Position numbers and translations under genes: made by a program. A DNA stretch of 45,668 nucleotides from Anaerolineae bacterium (GTDB lineage: Bacteria; Chloroflexota; Anaerolineae; Aggregatilineales; Phototrophicaceae). Positions 1 through 6,627 of the stretch are shown piece by piece. The stretch covers positions 1 to 45,668 of the forward strand of contig JANWYT010000030.1 in the NCBI GenBank assembly GCA_025055175.1, read 5' to 3'. Positions within the stretch are counted from its first letter, which is position 1. Each line of letters begins with the position of its first letter. A model generated the notes under the pieces. It was not told the origin of the DNA. It searched no databases and saw nothing but the letters and a program-made list of their open reading frames with translations.

Positions 1-106
1 TCTCTGGGTTGTGAGAGTGTTTGGCTTGCTCTTCACCACCTCTGGGCTGAGTTGTTAAGGGGGCTGCGCCGCCCGTTAGTTGGTGCGTTTTGGCGCAGTG
101 GGGGGC

Positions 107-136
107 AGTATAGGCTATCACCTACACCTCCGTCAA
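107..136 (-). promoter_or_regulatory. Sigma-70-type promoter reading off the left edge
   Basis: On the minus strand a TTGACG -35 hexamer (131-136) and a TATACT -10 hexamer (107-112) are separated by 18 bp. Transcription would begin near position 100 and run leftward out of the window, downstream of the recR stop. No gene is visible in 1-188 on either strand; that stretch also contains short GC-rich inverted segments around 60-105. The target is unknown and could be a stable RNA or a protein gene beyond the edge. Confidence 0.5.
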
Positions 137-188
137 GGGCGAAACACAAAAAGCTTCGACCTTACGAGCTTTCAGCCAGTGTAATGTA

Positions 189-791
189 TTAACCCATCAG
201 ATTGCGGCCCTGCAAAGCGCGCAGCAGGGTCACGCTATCTACGTATTCCAGGTCACCGCCAGTCGGCAGGCCACGCGCTAGGCGCGTCAGCTTGAGGCCC
301 TTGCGTTGCAATTCACGATGAATGTACATGGCCGTTGCGTCGCCTTCCATGCCTGGGTTGGTAGCGATGATAACCTCCAGCACATCGCCTTGCGCACGCT
401 GCACTAGCTCCCGAATCTTCAAATCGTCTGGCCCAATGCCCTGCACAGGCGAAATTGCCCCGTGCAACACATGATAAACCCCCTGGAAAACGCCCGTGCG
501 CTCTAGGGCCAGCGCATCTAGCGGCTCTTCTACGACAGCAATCGTGCGCTTGTCGCGGCGCTCATCGGCACAGATGGGACAAGGATCGTCCACTGTGATG
601 TTGTAGCACACGCTGCATAGGCGCGTCCTGGCTTTCAGATCGCGCAACGCCTCTGATAGGTTCTGGCTGAGCTTGTCTGGTGCGCGCAGCAAGAAGTAAG
701 TCAAGCGGCTGGCCGTCTTCGGGCCAATCCCTGGCAGCGCCGAGAGGGCATCAATCAAACGGGTGACAGGTTCTGGAATAGCTTTGCTCAT
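189..791 (-). CDS. recR: Recombination mediator RecR
   Basis: RecR acts with RecO (and RecF) to load RecA on gapped single-stranded DNA. The 200-residue product is the usual length. It has an N-terminal helix-hairpin-helix (LPGIGPKTASR, about residues 18-29), a four-cysteine zinc site at C59, C62, C71 and C74, and a Toprim domain (VVEEPLDALALE and the later IIATNP segment). The ATG at 791 gives the canonical N-terminus, although no strong ribosome binding site is seen. It lies in the common dnaX-ybaB-recR neighbourhood, but here about 1.3 kb holding a macrodomain gene and a broken Uma2 gene separates it from ybaB. Confidence 0.97.
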   Translation of the reverse strand: MSKAIPEPVTRLIDALSALPGIGPKTASRLTYFLLRAPDKLSQNLSEALRDLKARTRLCSVCYNITVDDPCPICADERRDKRTIAVVEEPLDALALERTGVFQGVYHVLHGAISPVQGIGPDDLKIRELVQRAQGDVLEVIIATNPGMEGDATAMYIHRELQRKGLKLTRLARGLPTGGDLEYVDSVTLLRALQGRNLMG

Positions 792-830
792 GAGCTTGGC
801 TCTGACTCACAAGAGATGGGCAAGAAGGCC

Positions 831-1412
831 TCAGGAGGCATTTTCGAAAAGCTTGCTCAGTGGCAGACGGAAGCCAGGCAACACGTCTTCACCCTCCAAC
901 ACGTCTGCGCGCGTCAGCAAACGAGCCTGGCCACCGCGATAGACCGTCACCACCGCGTTTTCAACGTCCACTGCCCACGTCAGCCGCACGCCGCCGCGCA
1001 TATCCACGTCCTACTTCTTGGTGACGTCGCTGGCACGCTCCGTCAGCCAGACGACCTCCACCGTCAGGTCGGGCGCTATGCTTAAAGGACGTCTGCGCCA
1101 GTTAGGGTGTTCAGGCCTGAAAGCTGTGATCCGTTCCTGCACGTAAAAGACGAGATCGGGTATGCGCGAGCCGCGCACCCAATCTGGATCAGCCAACTGC
1201 ACATAGGTCGACTCAGGGAAGACTTCGCCGAGCTTGTGCTGGAGGGCAAAGGAATCAAGCAGACGAACATACCAGGTATGCCCGAAGACGTTCGGCATCT
1301 TGTCCATCCTCTCGCCGTCCAGCAACTCGAAGGGCTGGGCTTCCTGCGCTTCCAAGAAGTCCTTTAGGGTCATGCCCACGCGCGCTTCGGCGCTCTGTTC
1401 ATGAATGGTCAT
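831..1412 (-). pseudogene. Uma2 family (DUF820) endonuclease-fold gene, interrupted by an in-frame TAG
   Basis: The intact part (1412 to 1011, 133 aa) matches the N-terminal two thirds of Uma2/DUF820 proteins: FELLDGERM, then SRIPDLVFYV, then APDLTVEVV, the pattern of this PD-(D/E)XK-like restriction-endonuclease fold. Translation stops at a TAG at 1011-1013. Without changing frame, the next 59 codons continue as the expected Uma2 C-terminus (GVRLTWAVDVENAVVTVYRG, then LPGFRLPLSKLF) to a TGA at 831-833. The segment aligns residue for residue with the family around the stop, so one nonsense substitution explains the break. The start at 1412 is preceded by a perfect AGGAGG seven bases upstream; an upstream in-frame ATG at 1481 is less likely. 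A short active product or readthrough cannot be excluded. Uma2 proteins are abundant in Chloroflexota and cyanobacteria and their cellular role is not established. Confidence 0.85.
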
Positions 1413-1495
1413 CGGCTCGCCTCCTGTCCAATGACTTTGCAACTCGTTGCCGCAGACAACAACAGAGGAGCAGTTTTGCATCCTCTGTTGTTGTG

Positions 1496-2056
1496 CTAGT
1501 CCAGCACATGCAGACGCGAGTCGGTTTGCGCCATGCGTTGGATGGTCTGCACATACACGCTATAAGCAGGCGCGCCAAACAGCACGAAGCGAATCAGGCG
1601 CAGACTAGTGGACTGATCCAAAAACTCAAGCGTTGTGTGCAAGGCGATCTCACATGCTTCTGCTTGAGGATAGCCGTAGACTCCCGTGCTGATCGCTGGG
1701 AAAGCAATCGACGCGAAGGCTTGCTGCTGAGCAATCTCCAAACAGCGTCGATAGGCGCTAGCGAGCAGTCGCGGCACGTCAGGGTCGTCAGGACGATAAA
1801 CAGGGCCGACTGCGTGGATGACGTAACGCGCAGGCAGTCGGTAGCCGCGCGTGAGCTTGGCATCGCCGGTGCGACATCCGCCGAGTCTGCGCGTCTCCTC
1901 TAACAGCTCAGGGCCAGCTGCGCGATGAATCGCGCCGTCAACGCCGCCGCCTCCCAACAGCGACTCGTTAGCAGCGTTGACGATAGCATCAACCTCTTGG
2001 GCCGTGATGTCGCCCTCAACGCACTCCAACAGAGTTTGGACGATTCGGCAGCGCAT
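1496..2056 (-). CDS. Macrodomain protein, probable ADP-ribose/O-acetyl-ADP-ribose hydrolase (MacroD/YmdB type)
   Basis: Macrodomains bind ADP-ribose; this subfamily removes ADP-ribose from proteins or the acetyl group from O-acetyl-ADP-ribose. The 186-aa product has the subfamily signature NAANESLLGGGGVDGAIHRAAG (spanning about residues 26-47), then VIHAVGPVY and AFPAISTGVYGYP, the ligand-binding loop. The chosen ATG at 2056 lies just past the ybaB stop (2061-2063), so the two genes are probably co-transcribed and coupled; an in-frame ATG at 2104 would overlap ybaB by over 40 bp and adds a sequence unlike the family. The last 20 or so residues are not conserved. It sits between ybaB and recR, where most genomes have nothing, so it may be a local insertion. 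Confidence 0.9.
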   Translation of the reverse strand: MRCRIVQTLLECVEGDITAQEVDAIVNAANESLLGGGGVDGAIHRAAGPELLEETRRLGGCRTGDAKLTRGYRLPARYVIHAVGPVYRPDDPDVPRLLASAYRRCLEIAQQQAFASIAFPAISTGVYGYPQAEACEIALHTTLEFLDQSTSLRLIRFVLFGAPAYSVYVQTIQRMAQTDSRLHVLD

Positions 2057-2060
2057 ACTC

Positions 2061-2450
2061 TCAGCCCAGCAAGCCACCCAAGCCTGGCATACTCCCCAAG
2101 CCACCCGTGATCCGCTCCATCTTCTCAGCGGCCATCGCCTGGCTCTGTTCGATGGCCTGGTTGACCGCTGACTGGAGCAAGTCCTGCAAATCCGTCACCC
2201 ATTCTGGATCGCTGGTGTCCAGCACGTCGGGGTTGATTTTGATGGATTGAATGCGCTGATGGCCGGTGATGACGATGGTCAGCGCACCGCCGCCCACCGA
2301 CACTTCGACGGTCTCGTGTTCCAGCGCAGCCTGAGCGTCGGCCATGTCCTTCTGCATCTTCTGGAGCTGGGCCATCATGCCGCTCATGCCGCCCGCACCA
2401 CCAGGCATACCGCCGCCGAAACCACCACCAGGACGCTTCTTTTTGCCCAT
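2061..2450 (-). CDS. ybaB: YbaB/EbfC family nucleoid-associated protein
   Basis: YbaB/EbfC proteins form small tweezer-shaped dimers that bind DNA without strong sequence preference and are commonly encoded between dnaX and recR. The 129-aa product has the family core: a long helix around MMAQLQKMQKDMADAQ, a beta sheet including VEVSVGGGALTIVITG, and the terminal helix DLLQSAVNQAIEQSQAMAAEKM. The N-terminus is extended by a glycine- and methionine-rich stretch (about residues 5-25), and the C-terminus is also glycine-rich. The ATG at 2450 has a good AAGGAGA ribosome binding site. It lies 63 bp downstream of dnaX on the same strand. Confidence 0.95.
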   Translation of the reverse strand: MGKKKRPGGGFGGGMPGGAGGMSGMMAQLQKMQKDMADAQAALEHETVEVSVGGGALTIVITGHQRIQSIKINPDVLDTSDPEWVTDLQDLLQSAVNQAIEQSQAMAAEKMERITGGLGSMPGLGGLLG

Positions 2451-2513
2451 GAAACACTCTCCTTGCGTATCTCAATCGGTTGTCGGGATGATCGTATTGT
2501 AACCTGTTTTGAC

Positions 2514-4106
2514 TCATTCTTCGTCTGCCAATCGCCCGCCAGCGTCGTAGATAGGACGGTAGAACGGATCATCCAACAGTTCTGGACTAGGGGTTGCCTC
2601 GTGAGGCGCATTCTCATCCAAAACATACCGCACCCGCAGCTCCATGCCCTTCTCATCCAGCACACCTGAGACGCGGCTCAGGGCGCGTTCCAACCAACGC
2701 GTGCGCGTCTCGTCGCGCAGCAGCGTGAGATAGGGCTTGCGCGAGACACCCACCGTGACGACATGGCCATCGACCTGCTTCACCCAGGCATAGCCCATTA
2801 AATCAGCCAGGCCATTGACCTGGCGCGGGGTGTTGGGATGGTTGCTGTGCTGGTGGATGAGGCTGCGCGCTTGTTGCCAACGCTCATTGAGCAGAGCCGC
2901 AGGCACAACTGGCGGCTCTGACGACACGAGGGGCAGCGCAGCCGCTTCTACAGGTCGCGGGGCGGGAGCAGCCGCACGAGGCGCTTCCGCCATCAGCGAC
3001 GCGAGCGGCGCAGGTGCTTGAGGGGCTTCCTGCAAGCTCTCCAGCAAGGCAATCTCCAGGCCGAGCTGGGGCTGCCAACCGCCGCCCAGACTCGTGCTGG
3101 CTTGGTTGAAGGCTCGTAGAGCGCGCAGCAACTGGGCGCGGCTGATCTGGGCCGCCTGCTGCTGATAGAGCGCGCGGTCTTCAGCGCTGGCCTCTAGCAA
3201 ATCCGCTGCTCCGTTCTGAGCCAACATGATACAGCGCAGATGTTCGACGATCTGCTGACCAAATTGTCTGGCTTCGCTCCCCTGGTCGATGGCTTCGTTG
3301 AGCAGCCGCAGGCCCTCGCTAGCGTCGCGCGCTACGATACAAGCCACCACTTCACGCACCTTCTGCACGTTGGCCGTCCCCAAAATGCGCCGCGCCAGCT
3401 CCACCGTCACCAGCTCGTGTGGATCGGCCATCACCTGGTCCAGTAAGCTGATGCTGTCGCGTACGCTACCCGTGCCTTCGCGCGCGATTAGCTCAAGGGC
3501 GGCGCGCTCAATGCGGATTCCTTCGCTTCGGGCGATCTCCTCCAGGCGGTCGGCCACCTCTTTCAGCGACAGGCGACGGAACTCAAAGGGCAGGCAGCGG
3601 CTCTTGATGGTGGCTGGCACGCGGTCGATCTCCGTCGTGGCCAACACGAAGATCGCATGGTTGGGGGGTTCTTCTAGCGTCTTGAGCAAGGCGTCGAAGG
3701 CGTTGCCGCTGAAGCGATGAACTTCGTCGATAATGTAGACCTTGTACTTGCCTTCGCTGGGCTGGAAGGCAATTCGTTCGCGCAGCTCGCGCACATCGTC
3801 CACGCCGGTGTGCGAAGCAGCGTCGATCTCGATCAAATCCAAGAAGCGGCCCTCGTTGACCGCCAGGCAGTGGCGGCATTCATTGCAGGGCCGACGTTCA
3901 GGATCGGGGTGCAGGCAGTTGACGGCTTTCGCCAGCAGGCGCGCTGAGGTCGTCTTGCCTGTGCCGCGCGGCCCACTGAACAGATAGGCATGGCGAATGC
4001 GTCCGGCCTTGAGCGAGTTGCGCAGCGTGCGCACGATGTGTTCTTGCCCCACCATCTCATCAAACGTCGGCGGACGCCACTTCAAATAGAGCGCTTGTTC
4101 GGGCAT
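2514..4106 (-). CDS. dnaX: DNA polymerase III subunits gamma and tau (clamp loader ATPase)
   Basis: DnaX is the clamp-loader motor that places the beta clamp on primed DNA. Counting from the TTG codon just upstream (4109), the Walker A motif GPRGTGKT is at residues 46-53, the zinc site at C65, C75, C78 and C81, and the Walker B/DExH motif DEVH at 128-131. Sensor and arginine-finger sequences follow (LATTEIDRVPATIKSRC). Domain III is followed by an alanine/proline-rich linker (about 365-405) and a short C-terminal domain, giving 530 aa. The ATG at 4106 is preferred over the TTG at 4109. I see no evident programmed frameshift signal, though I did not search exhaustively. It is first in the dnaX-ybaB-(macro)-recR series and follows the S1 protein gene by about 100 bp. 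Confidence 0.97.
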   Translation of the reverse strand: MPEQALYLKWRPPTFDEMVGQEHIVRTLRNSLKAGRIRHAYLFSGPRGTGKTTSARLLAKAVNCLHPDPERRPCNECRHCLAVNEGRFLDLIEIDAASHTGVDDVRELRERIAFQPSEGKYKVYIIDEVHRFSGNAFDALLKTLEEPPNHAIFVLATTEIDRVPATIKSRCLPFEFRRLSLKEVADRLEEIARSEGIRIERAALELIAREGTGSVRDSISLLDQVMADPHELVTVELARRILGTANVQKVREVVACIVARDASEGLRLLNEAIDQGSEARQFGQQIVEHLRCIMLAQNGAADLLEASAEDRALYQQQAAQISRAQLLRALRAFNQASTSLGGGWQPQLGLEIALLESLQEAPQAPAPLASLMAEAPRAAAPAPRPVEAAALPLVSSEPPVVPAALLNERWQQARSLIHQHSNHPNTPRQVNGLADLMGYAWVKQVDGHVVTVGVSRKPYLTLLRDETRTRWLERALSRVSGVLDEKGMELRVRYVLDENAPHEATPSPELLDDPFYRPIYDAGGRLADEE

Positions 4107-4209
4107 CAATTCGACTCTTTCTGCTCACTGGGGGGTCGTGCGAGGCAGGGGCAATTCGTCATCGCCCCTAAGAAGTGTAGGACTAGGCGCGTGTGAGCGC
4201 TACGTGCTG

Positions 4210-5379
4210 CTATTCGGAAGACGGAGAGTCGCTCGGAACATCGGCAGAGGGGGCAGGCGGCGCGACGTCGCCGCGCTCGAGATCGACTTCCGTCCCCCAG
4301 CGCTGGGTAAAGCCCACACGACGCTTCTCTGGCTCTAGGTGGCTGATCCGCAGGGCCAGGCGATCGCCTTTTTGCAAGTAGCTGTGCGGCTCTTTGAGCG
4401 AGCCATCGCCCATCTCGCTCAAGTGCAGCAAGCCTTCTAGGCCGTCGTCCAGAGCCACAAACGCGCCAAAATCGACCACGTTCGTCACTTTGCCCTCGAC
4501 GAGCTGGCCTTCGTGATAGCGGCTGGCCGCCGTCTCCCAGGGATCGCTCATCAAGCGCTTGCGCGACAGGGCAATACGATTGGTGTCCCGATCCAGGCTG
4601 AGGATATACACCTTGATCTTGTCGCCAATGCGCAGCACATCGCGCGGATGATCGACGCGGTGCCAGGCTAATTCGCTAACGTGGATTAGGCCGTCGGCCC
4701 CGCCGATGTTGACGAACGCGCCGAAGTCGCGCAAGCCCGTCACTGTGCCTTCGACTACATCCCCCTCTTTCAACTCCGCCAACAGACGCGCCTTCTGCTT
4801 CATGCGCGTCTCGCGCTGGGCTTCGCGCTCGCTGAAGATGAGGCGGCGCCTGTCTTGATCGACTTCGATCACTTTGACCGTCAGCTTGTCGCCGATGAGT
4901 GAACTCATGCTGCGCTGCTCACCAGAGCTGAGGCTGGTCGTCAAATGCGAGCTAGGGATGAAGCCCTCCAAGCGTTGCCACTGCACCAGCACGCCGCCCT
5001 TGTTGAAACCAGTCACGCTGACCTCGACTGTATCCTCTGTCCCCAGCAGGGCGCGCGCCTTGTCCCAGTCGTAGCGCTGCAAGCCGCGATTGATGGAGAC
5101 GACCAGATTACCATCAGCATCGAGCTGGTTGATGTAGACTGGCACTTCATCACCCTTCTTCAGCGAGGCGCGCAGCTCTGGATCCATGCGCTCCAGATCG
5201 GCATACGGCACGACGCCGTCGGTCTTGCCGCCCAAGTTGACGATGATCTCGCGGTCGCTGATTTCCTCGATGGTCGCGGTGCGAATCTCTCCACGCATAG
5301 GAGGCGAATAAGACCCGAACGATTCCTCAAGCAATCTAGCGAAATCGTCTTCGGGGTTGAAGTCTTCATGCTTTGTCAT
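4210..5379 (-). CDS. rpsA: S1 RNA-binding domain protein, ribosomal protein S1 homologue (four S1 repeats)
   Basis: Ribosomal protein S1 helps the 30S subunit bind structured or weakly Shine-Dalgarno mRNAs. The 389-aa product (from ATG 5379) has four tandem S1 (OB-fold) repeats, starting near residues 27, 110, 205 and 290. The third is the most typical (GDVVEGTVTGLRDFGAFVNI, with GLIHVSEL after it) and the fourth is GQLVEGKVTNVVDFGAFVAL. The tail is acidic and proline/serine rich. E. coli S1 has six repeats; four is common in other phyla. The frame remains open upstream to 5469, but MTKHEDFNPEDDFARLLEES is a typical N-terminus. The initiation region is odd: AGGAGG lies 27 bases upstream, with a perfect hairpin in between (listed separately). 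Confidence 0.88.
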   Translation of the reverse strand: MTKHEDFNPEDDFARLLEESFGSYSPPMRGEIRTATIEEISDREIIVNLGGKTDGVVPYADLERMDPELRASLKKGDEVPVYINQLDADGNLVVSINRGLQRYDWDKARALLGTEDTVEVSVTGFNKGGVLVQWQRLEGFIPSSHLTTSLSSGEQRSMSSLIGDKLTVKVIEVDQDRRRLIFSEREAQRETRMKQKARLLAELKEGDVVEGTVTGLRDFGAFVNIGGADGLIHVSELAWHRVDHPRDVLRIGDKIKVYILSLDRDTNRIALSRKRLMSDPWETAASRYHEGQLVEGKVTNVVDFGAFVALDDGLEGLLHLSEMGDGSLKEPHSYLQKGDRLALRISHLEPEKRRVGFTQRWGTEVDLERGDVAPPAPSADVPSDSPSSE

Positions 5380-5412
5380 AAAACTAGCGCGCGCCTGGTG
5401 GCGCGGCCTCCT
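5377..5412 (-). promoter_or_regulatory. Initiation region of the S1 gene: distant Shine-Dalgarno with hairpin spacer
   Basis: On the minus strand AGGAGG (5407-5412) is followed, after one base, by a perfect 6-bp hairpin (CGCGCC, loop ACCA, GGCGCG; 5390-5405), then ten bases and the ATG (5377-5379). Linear spacing is 27 nt, too long for initiation. With the hairpin folded it is about 11 nt. No ATG, GTG or TTG lies at a normal distance downstream of the AGGAGG. A folded spacer that brings the site and the start together is known for phage T4 gene 38. Confidence 0.5.
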
Positions 5413-5479
5413 TTCAGGAGTGTGGATAAAGCCCGCTCGCGTCTCAGCTGAAACCAGTATATTGCTCACCGTTGCCGTG

Positions 5480-5509
5480 ATTATAGCGCAATTTGCTGAG
5501 TTGTGTCGG
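5480..5509 (-). promoter_or_regulatory. Sigma-70-type promoter upstream of the S1 gene
   Basis: A perfect TATAAT -10 (5480-5485) lies 18 bp from a CCGACA -35-like hexamer (5504-5509). It sits between the phosphoribosyltransferase stop (5526) and the S1 start (5379), leaving a leader of about 95 nt. It could drive S1 and the dnaX group downstream. Confidence 0.6.
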
Positions 5510-5525
5510 AAATTTACCCAGACTC

Positions 5526-6041
5526 TCAGTTCGTATCCGGCACAGGGCTGGGACTTTCCAGCAGCAGGCCATACGTCCCGCGATCCACCTCCCAGGGATA
5601 AACGATGTAGGAGTCGGTGGCCTCGCCGTAGAAGTCAGGCTTGGCTTTGGTGAACAGAGAGCGATAGGGGTTGAAGTGCAGCACGCAGGTGAAGGCTGTC
5701 GCACCAGCCGCCAGCACGCGCTCTTTGACCGACGTGCTAGTGCGTCCGCTGCCCCACACATCGTCCACCACCAGAATCTTGCGGTCGCGCAGCAAAGAAG
5801 CATCGGGGAACTGCAAGAAAGACGGCATGGCCAACAGGCCGCCGCCGGCCGCCGCTGGGAAGTCCACCGCCGCTGTCAGGATGTCACTGATGTTGAGCGC
5901 TTCGGCCAACAGGCCGCCAGGGATGATGCCGCCGCGCGTAATCATGACCATCGCGCCGAACGCGCCCACCGTGTTGAGCTGCGGCACAAGCTCATCGATC
6001 AGCTTATCTACGTCAGCCCAGCTCAGTTTCTTGTGCCGCAT
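5526..6041 (-). CDS. PRPP-dependent phosphoribosyltransferase (purine salvage type)
   Basis: Type I phosphoribosyltransferases transfer ribose-5-phosphate from PRPP to a base, or use the fold for regulation. The 171-aa product carries the diagnostic PRPP-binding loop ILVVDDVWGSGRTS (about residues 89-102), preceded by a hydrophobic strand and the MITRGGIIPG loop (about 33-42) typical of xanthine/hypoxanthine-guanine enzymes. The substrate cannot be fixed from sequence. The ATG at 6041 has a strong GGAGGT site upstream. It follows the cyclic-nucleotide-binding gene by 46 bp on the same strand, so the two are probably co-transcribed. Confidence 0.85.
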   Translation of the reverse strand: MRHKKLSWADVDKLIDELVPQLNTVGAFGAMVMITRGGIIPGGLLAEALNISDILTAAVDFPAAAGGGLLAMPSFLQFPDASLLRDRKILVVDDVWGSGRTSTSVKERVLAAGATAFTCVLHFNPYRSLFTKAKPDFYGEATDSYIVYPWEVDRGTYGLLLESPSPVPDTN

Positions 6042-6087
6042 GGTCGCCTACCTCCGTCATCCATACAAGCGTAGTCTGGCTGAACGC

Positions 6088-6525
6088 TTAGAGCGTGGAG
6101 ATAATGCGACGGAAGCGATGAGCCAGCTCCTTGAGCATTTCAATCGCCATCTCTGGCTCTTGTTGCAGCTCATCCAAGAAATCTAGCTTGTTCAGCACCA
6201 GGCACTTCATGTCCACATCGGCCACGACTGAGGCCGAACGCGGCGCTTCGTCCAGCAAAGACAACTCACCGAAGAATTGGGTGCGCGCCAGCCGATCCAG
6301 CTCCAACTGCCCGCCGTCAGCCTGCCTGCGCAGCACGCGCGCTTCACCGTTGACGACGATGTACAGGCCGACTCCTGGGTTACCCTGCTCAACGATGGCC
6401 TCGTTGGCTTTGAATTCGCGTTCGCGCATACGTTCCGCTATGCGGCGCAGCTGACGTTCTTTCAGACCACGAAACAGCGGGACTTTGGCGAGGAAGCGAC
6501 TAATCTCATCAATCGAAGTGGCCAT
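6088..6525 (-). CDS. Cyclic nucleotide-binding domain protein without a DNA-binding domain
   Basis: This 145-aa protein is a single Crp-type cNMP-binding beta-roll. It opens with FLAKVPLFRGLKERQLRRIA, continues with the roll (IVEQGNPGVGLYIVVNGEARV), and has the phosphate-binding cassette FFGELSLLDEAPRSASVVA, matching the F-GE-x5-P-RSA pattern that contacts cAMP or cGMP. The chain ends soon after the C-helix, so there is no helix-turn-helix and it is not a Crp/Fnr activator; a stand-alone sensor is more likely. Start 6525 has GGGAGA upstream. The ORF extends in frame to 6579 but those residues are unlike the family. Confidence 0.88.
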   Translation of the reverse strand: MATSIDEISRFLAKVPLFRGLKERQLRRIAERMREREFKANEAIVEQGNPGVGLYIVVNGEARVLRRQADGGQLELDRLARTQFFGELSLLDEAPRSASVVADVDMKCLVLNKLDFLDELQQEPEMAIEMLKELAHRFRRIISTL

Positions 6526-6567
6526 GGATCGTCTCCCTACGGTGTCATGGCGAAACCCCATAAGGAC

Positions 6568-6573
6568 ACTATA
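6568..6573 (-). promoter_or_regulatory. Extended -10 promoter for the cNMP-binding gene
   Basis: TATAGT (6568-6573, minus strand) is preceded by TG one base away, an extended -10 element. No good -35 hexamer is present. It lies about 45 bp upstream of the chosen start at 6525, so the upstream in-frame ATG at 6579 would precede it, which supports the shorter start. Confidence 0.45.
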
Positions 6574-6627
6574 ACACAAACTAGCCGACTTGAGCGATGA
6601 GATTGACGCAGGAGAGATGGGCCGCGC

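Noticed and set aside
1..188. SRP RNA (ffs) or rRNA near dnaX/recR
   Set aside because: No GGAAGCAG-type SRP core or rRNA motif could be found on either strand; only a promoter is supported.
816..1085. Plus-strand ORF of 89 codons
   Set aside because: It is the antisense shadow of the Uma2 C-terminus, has no family signature and no ribosome binding site.
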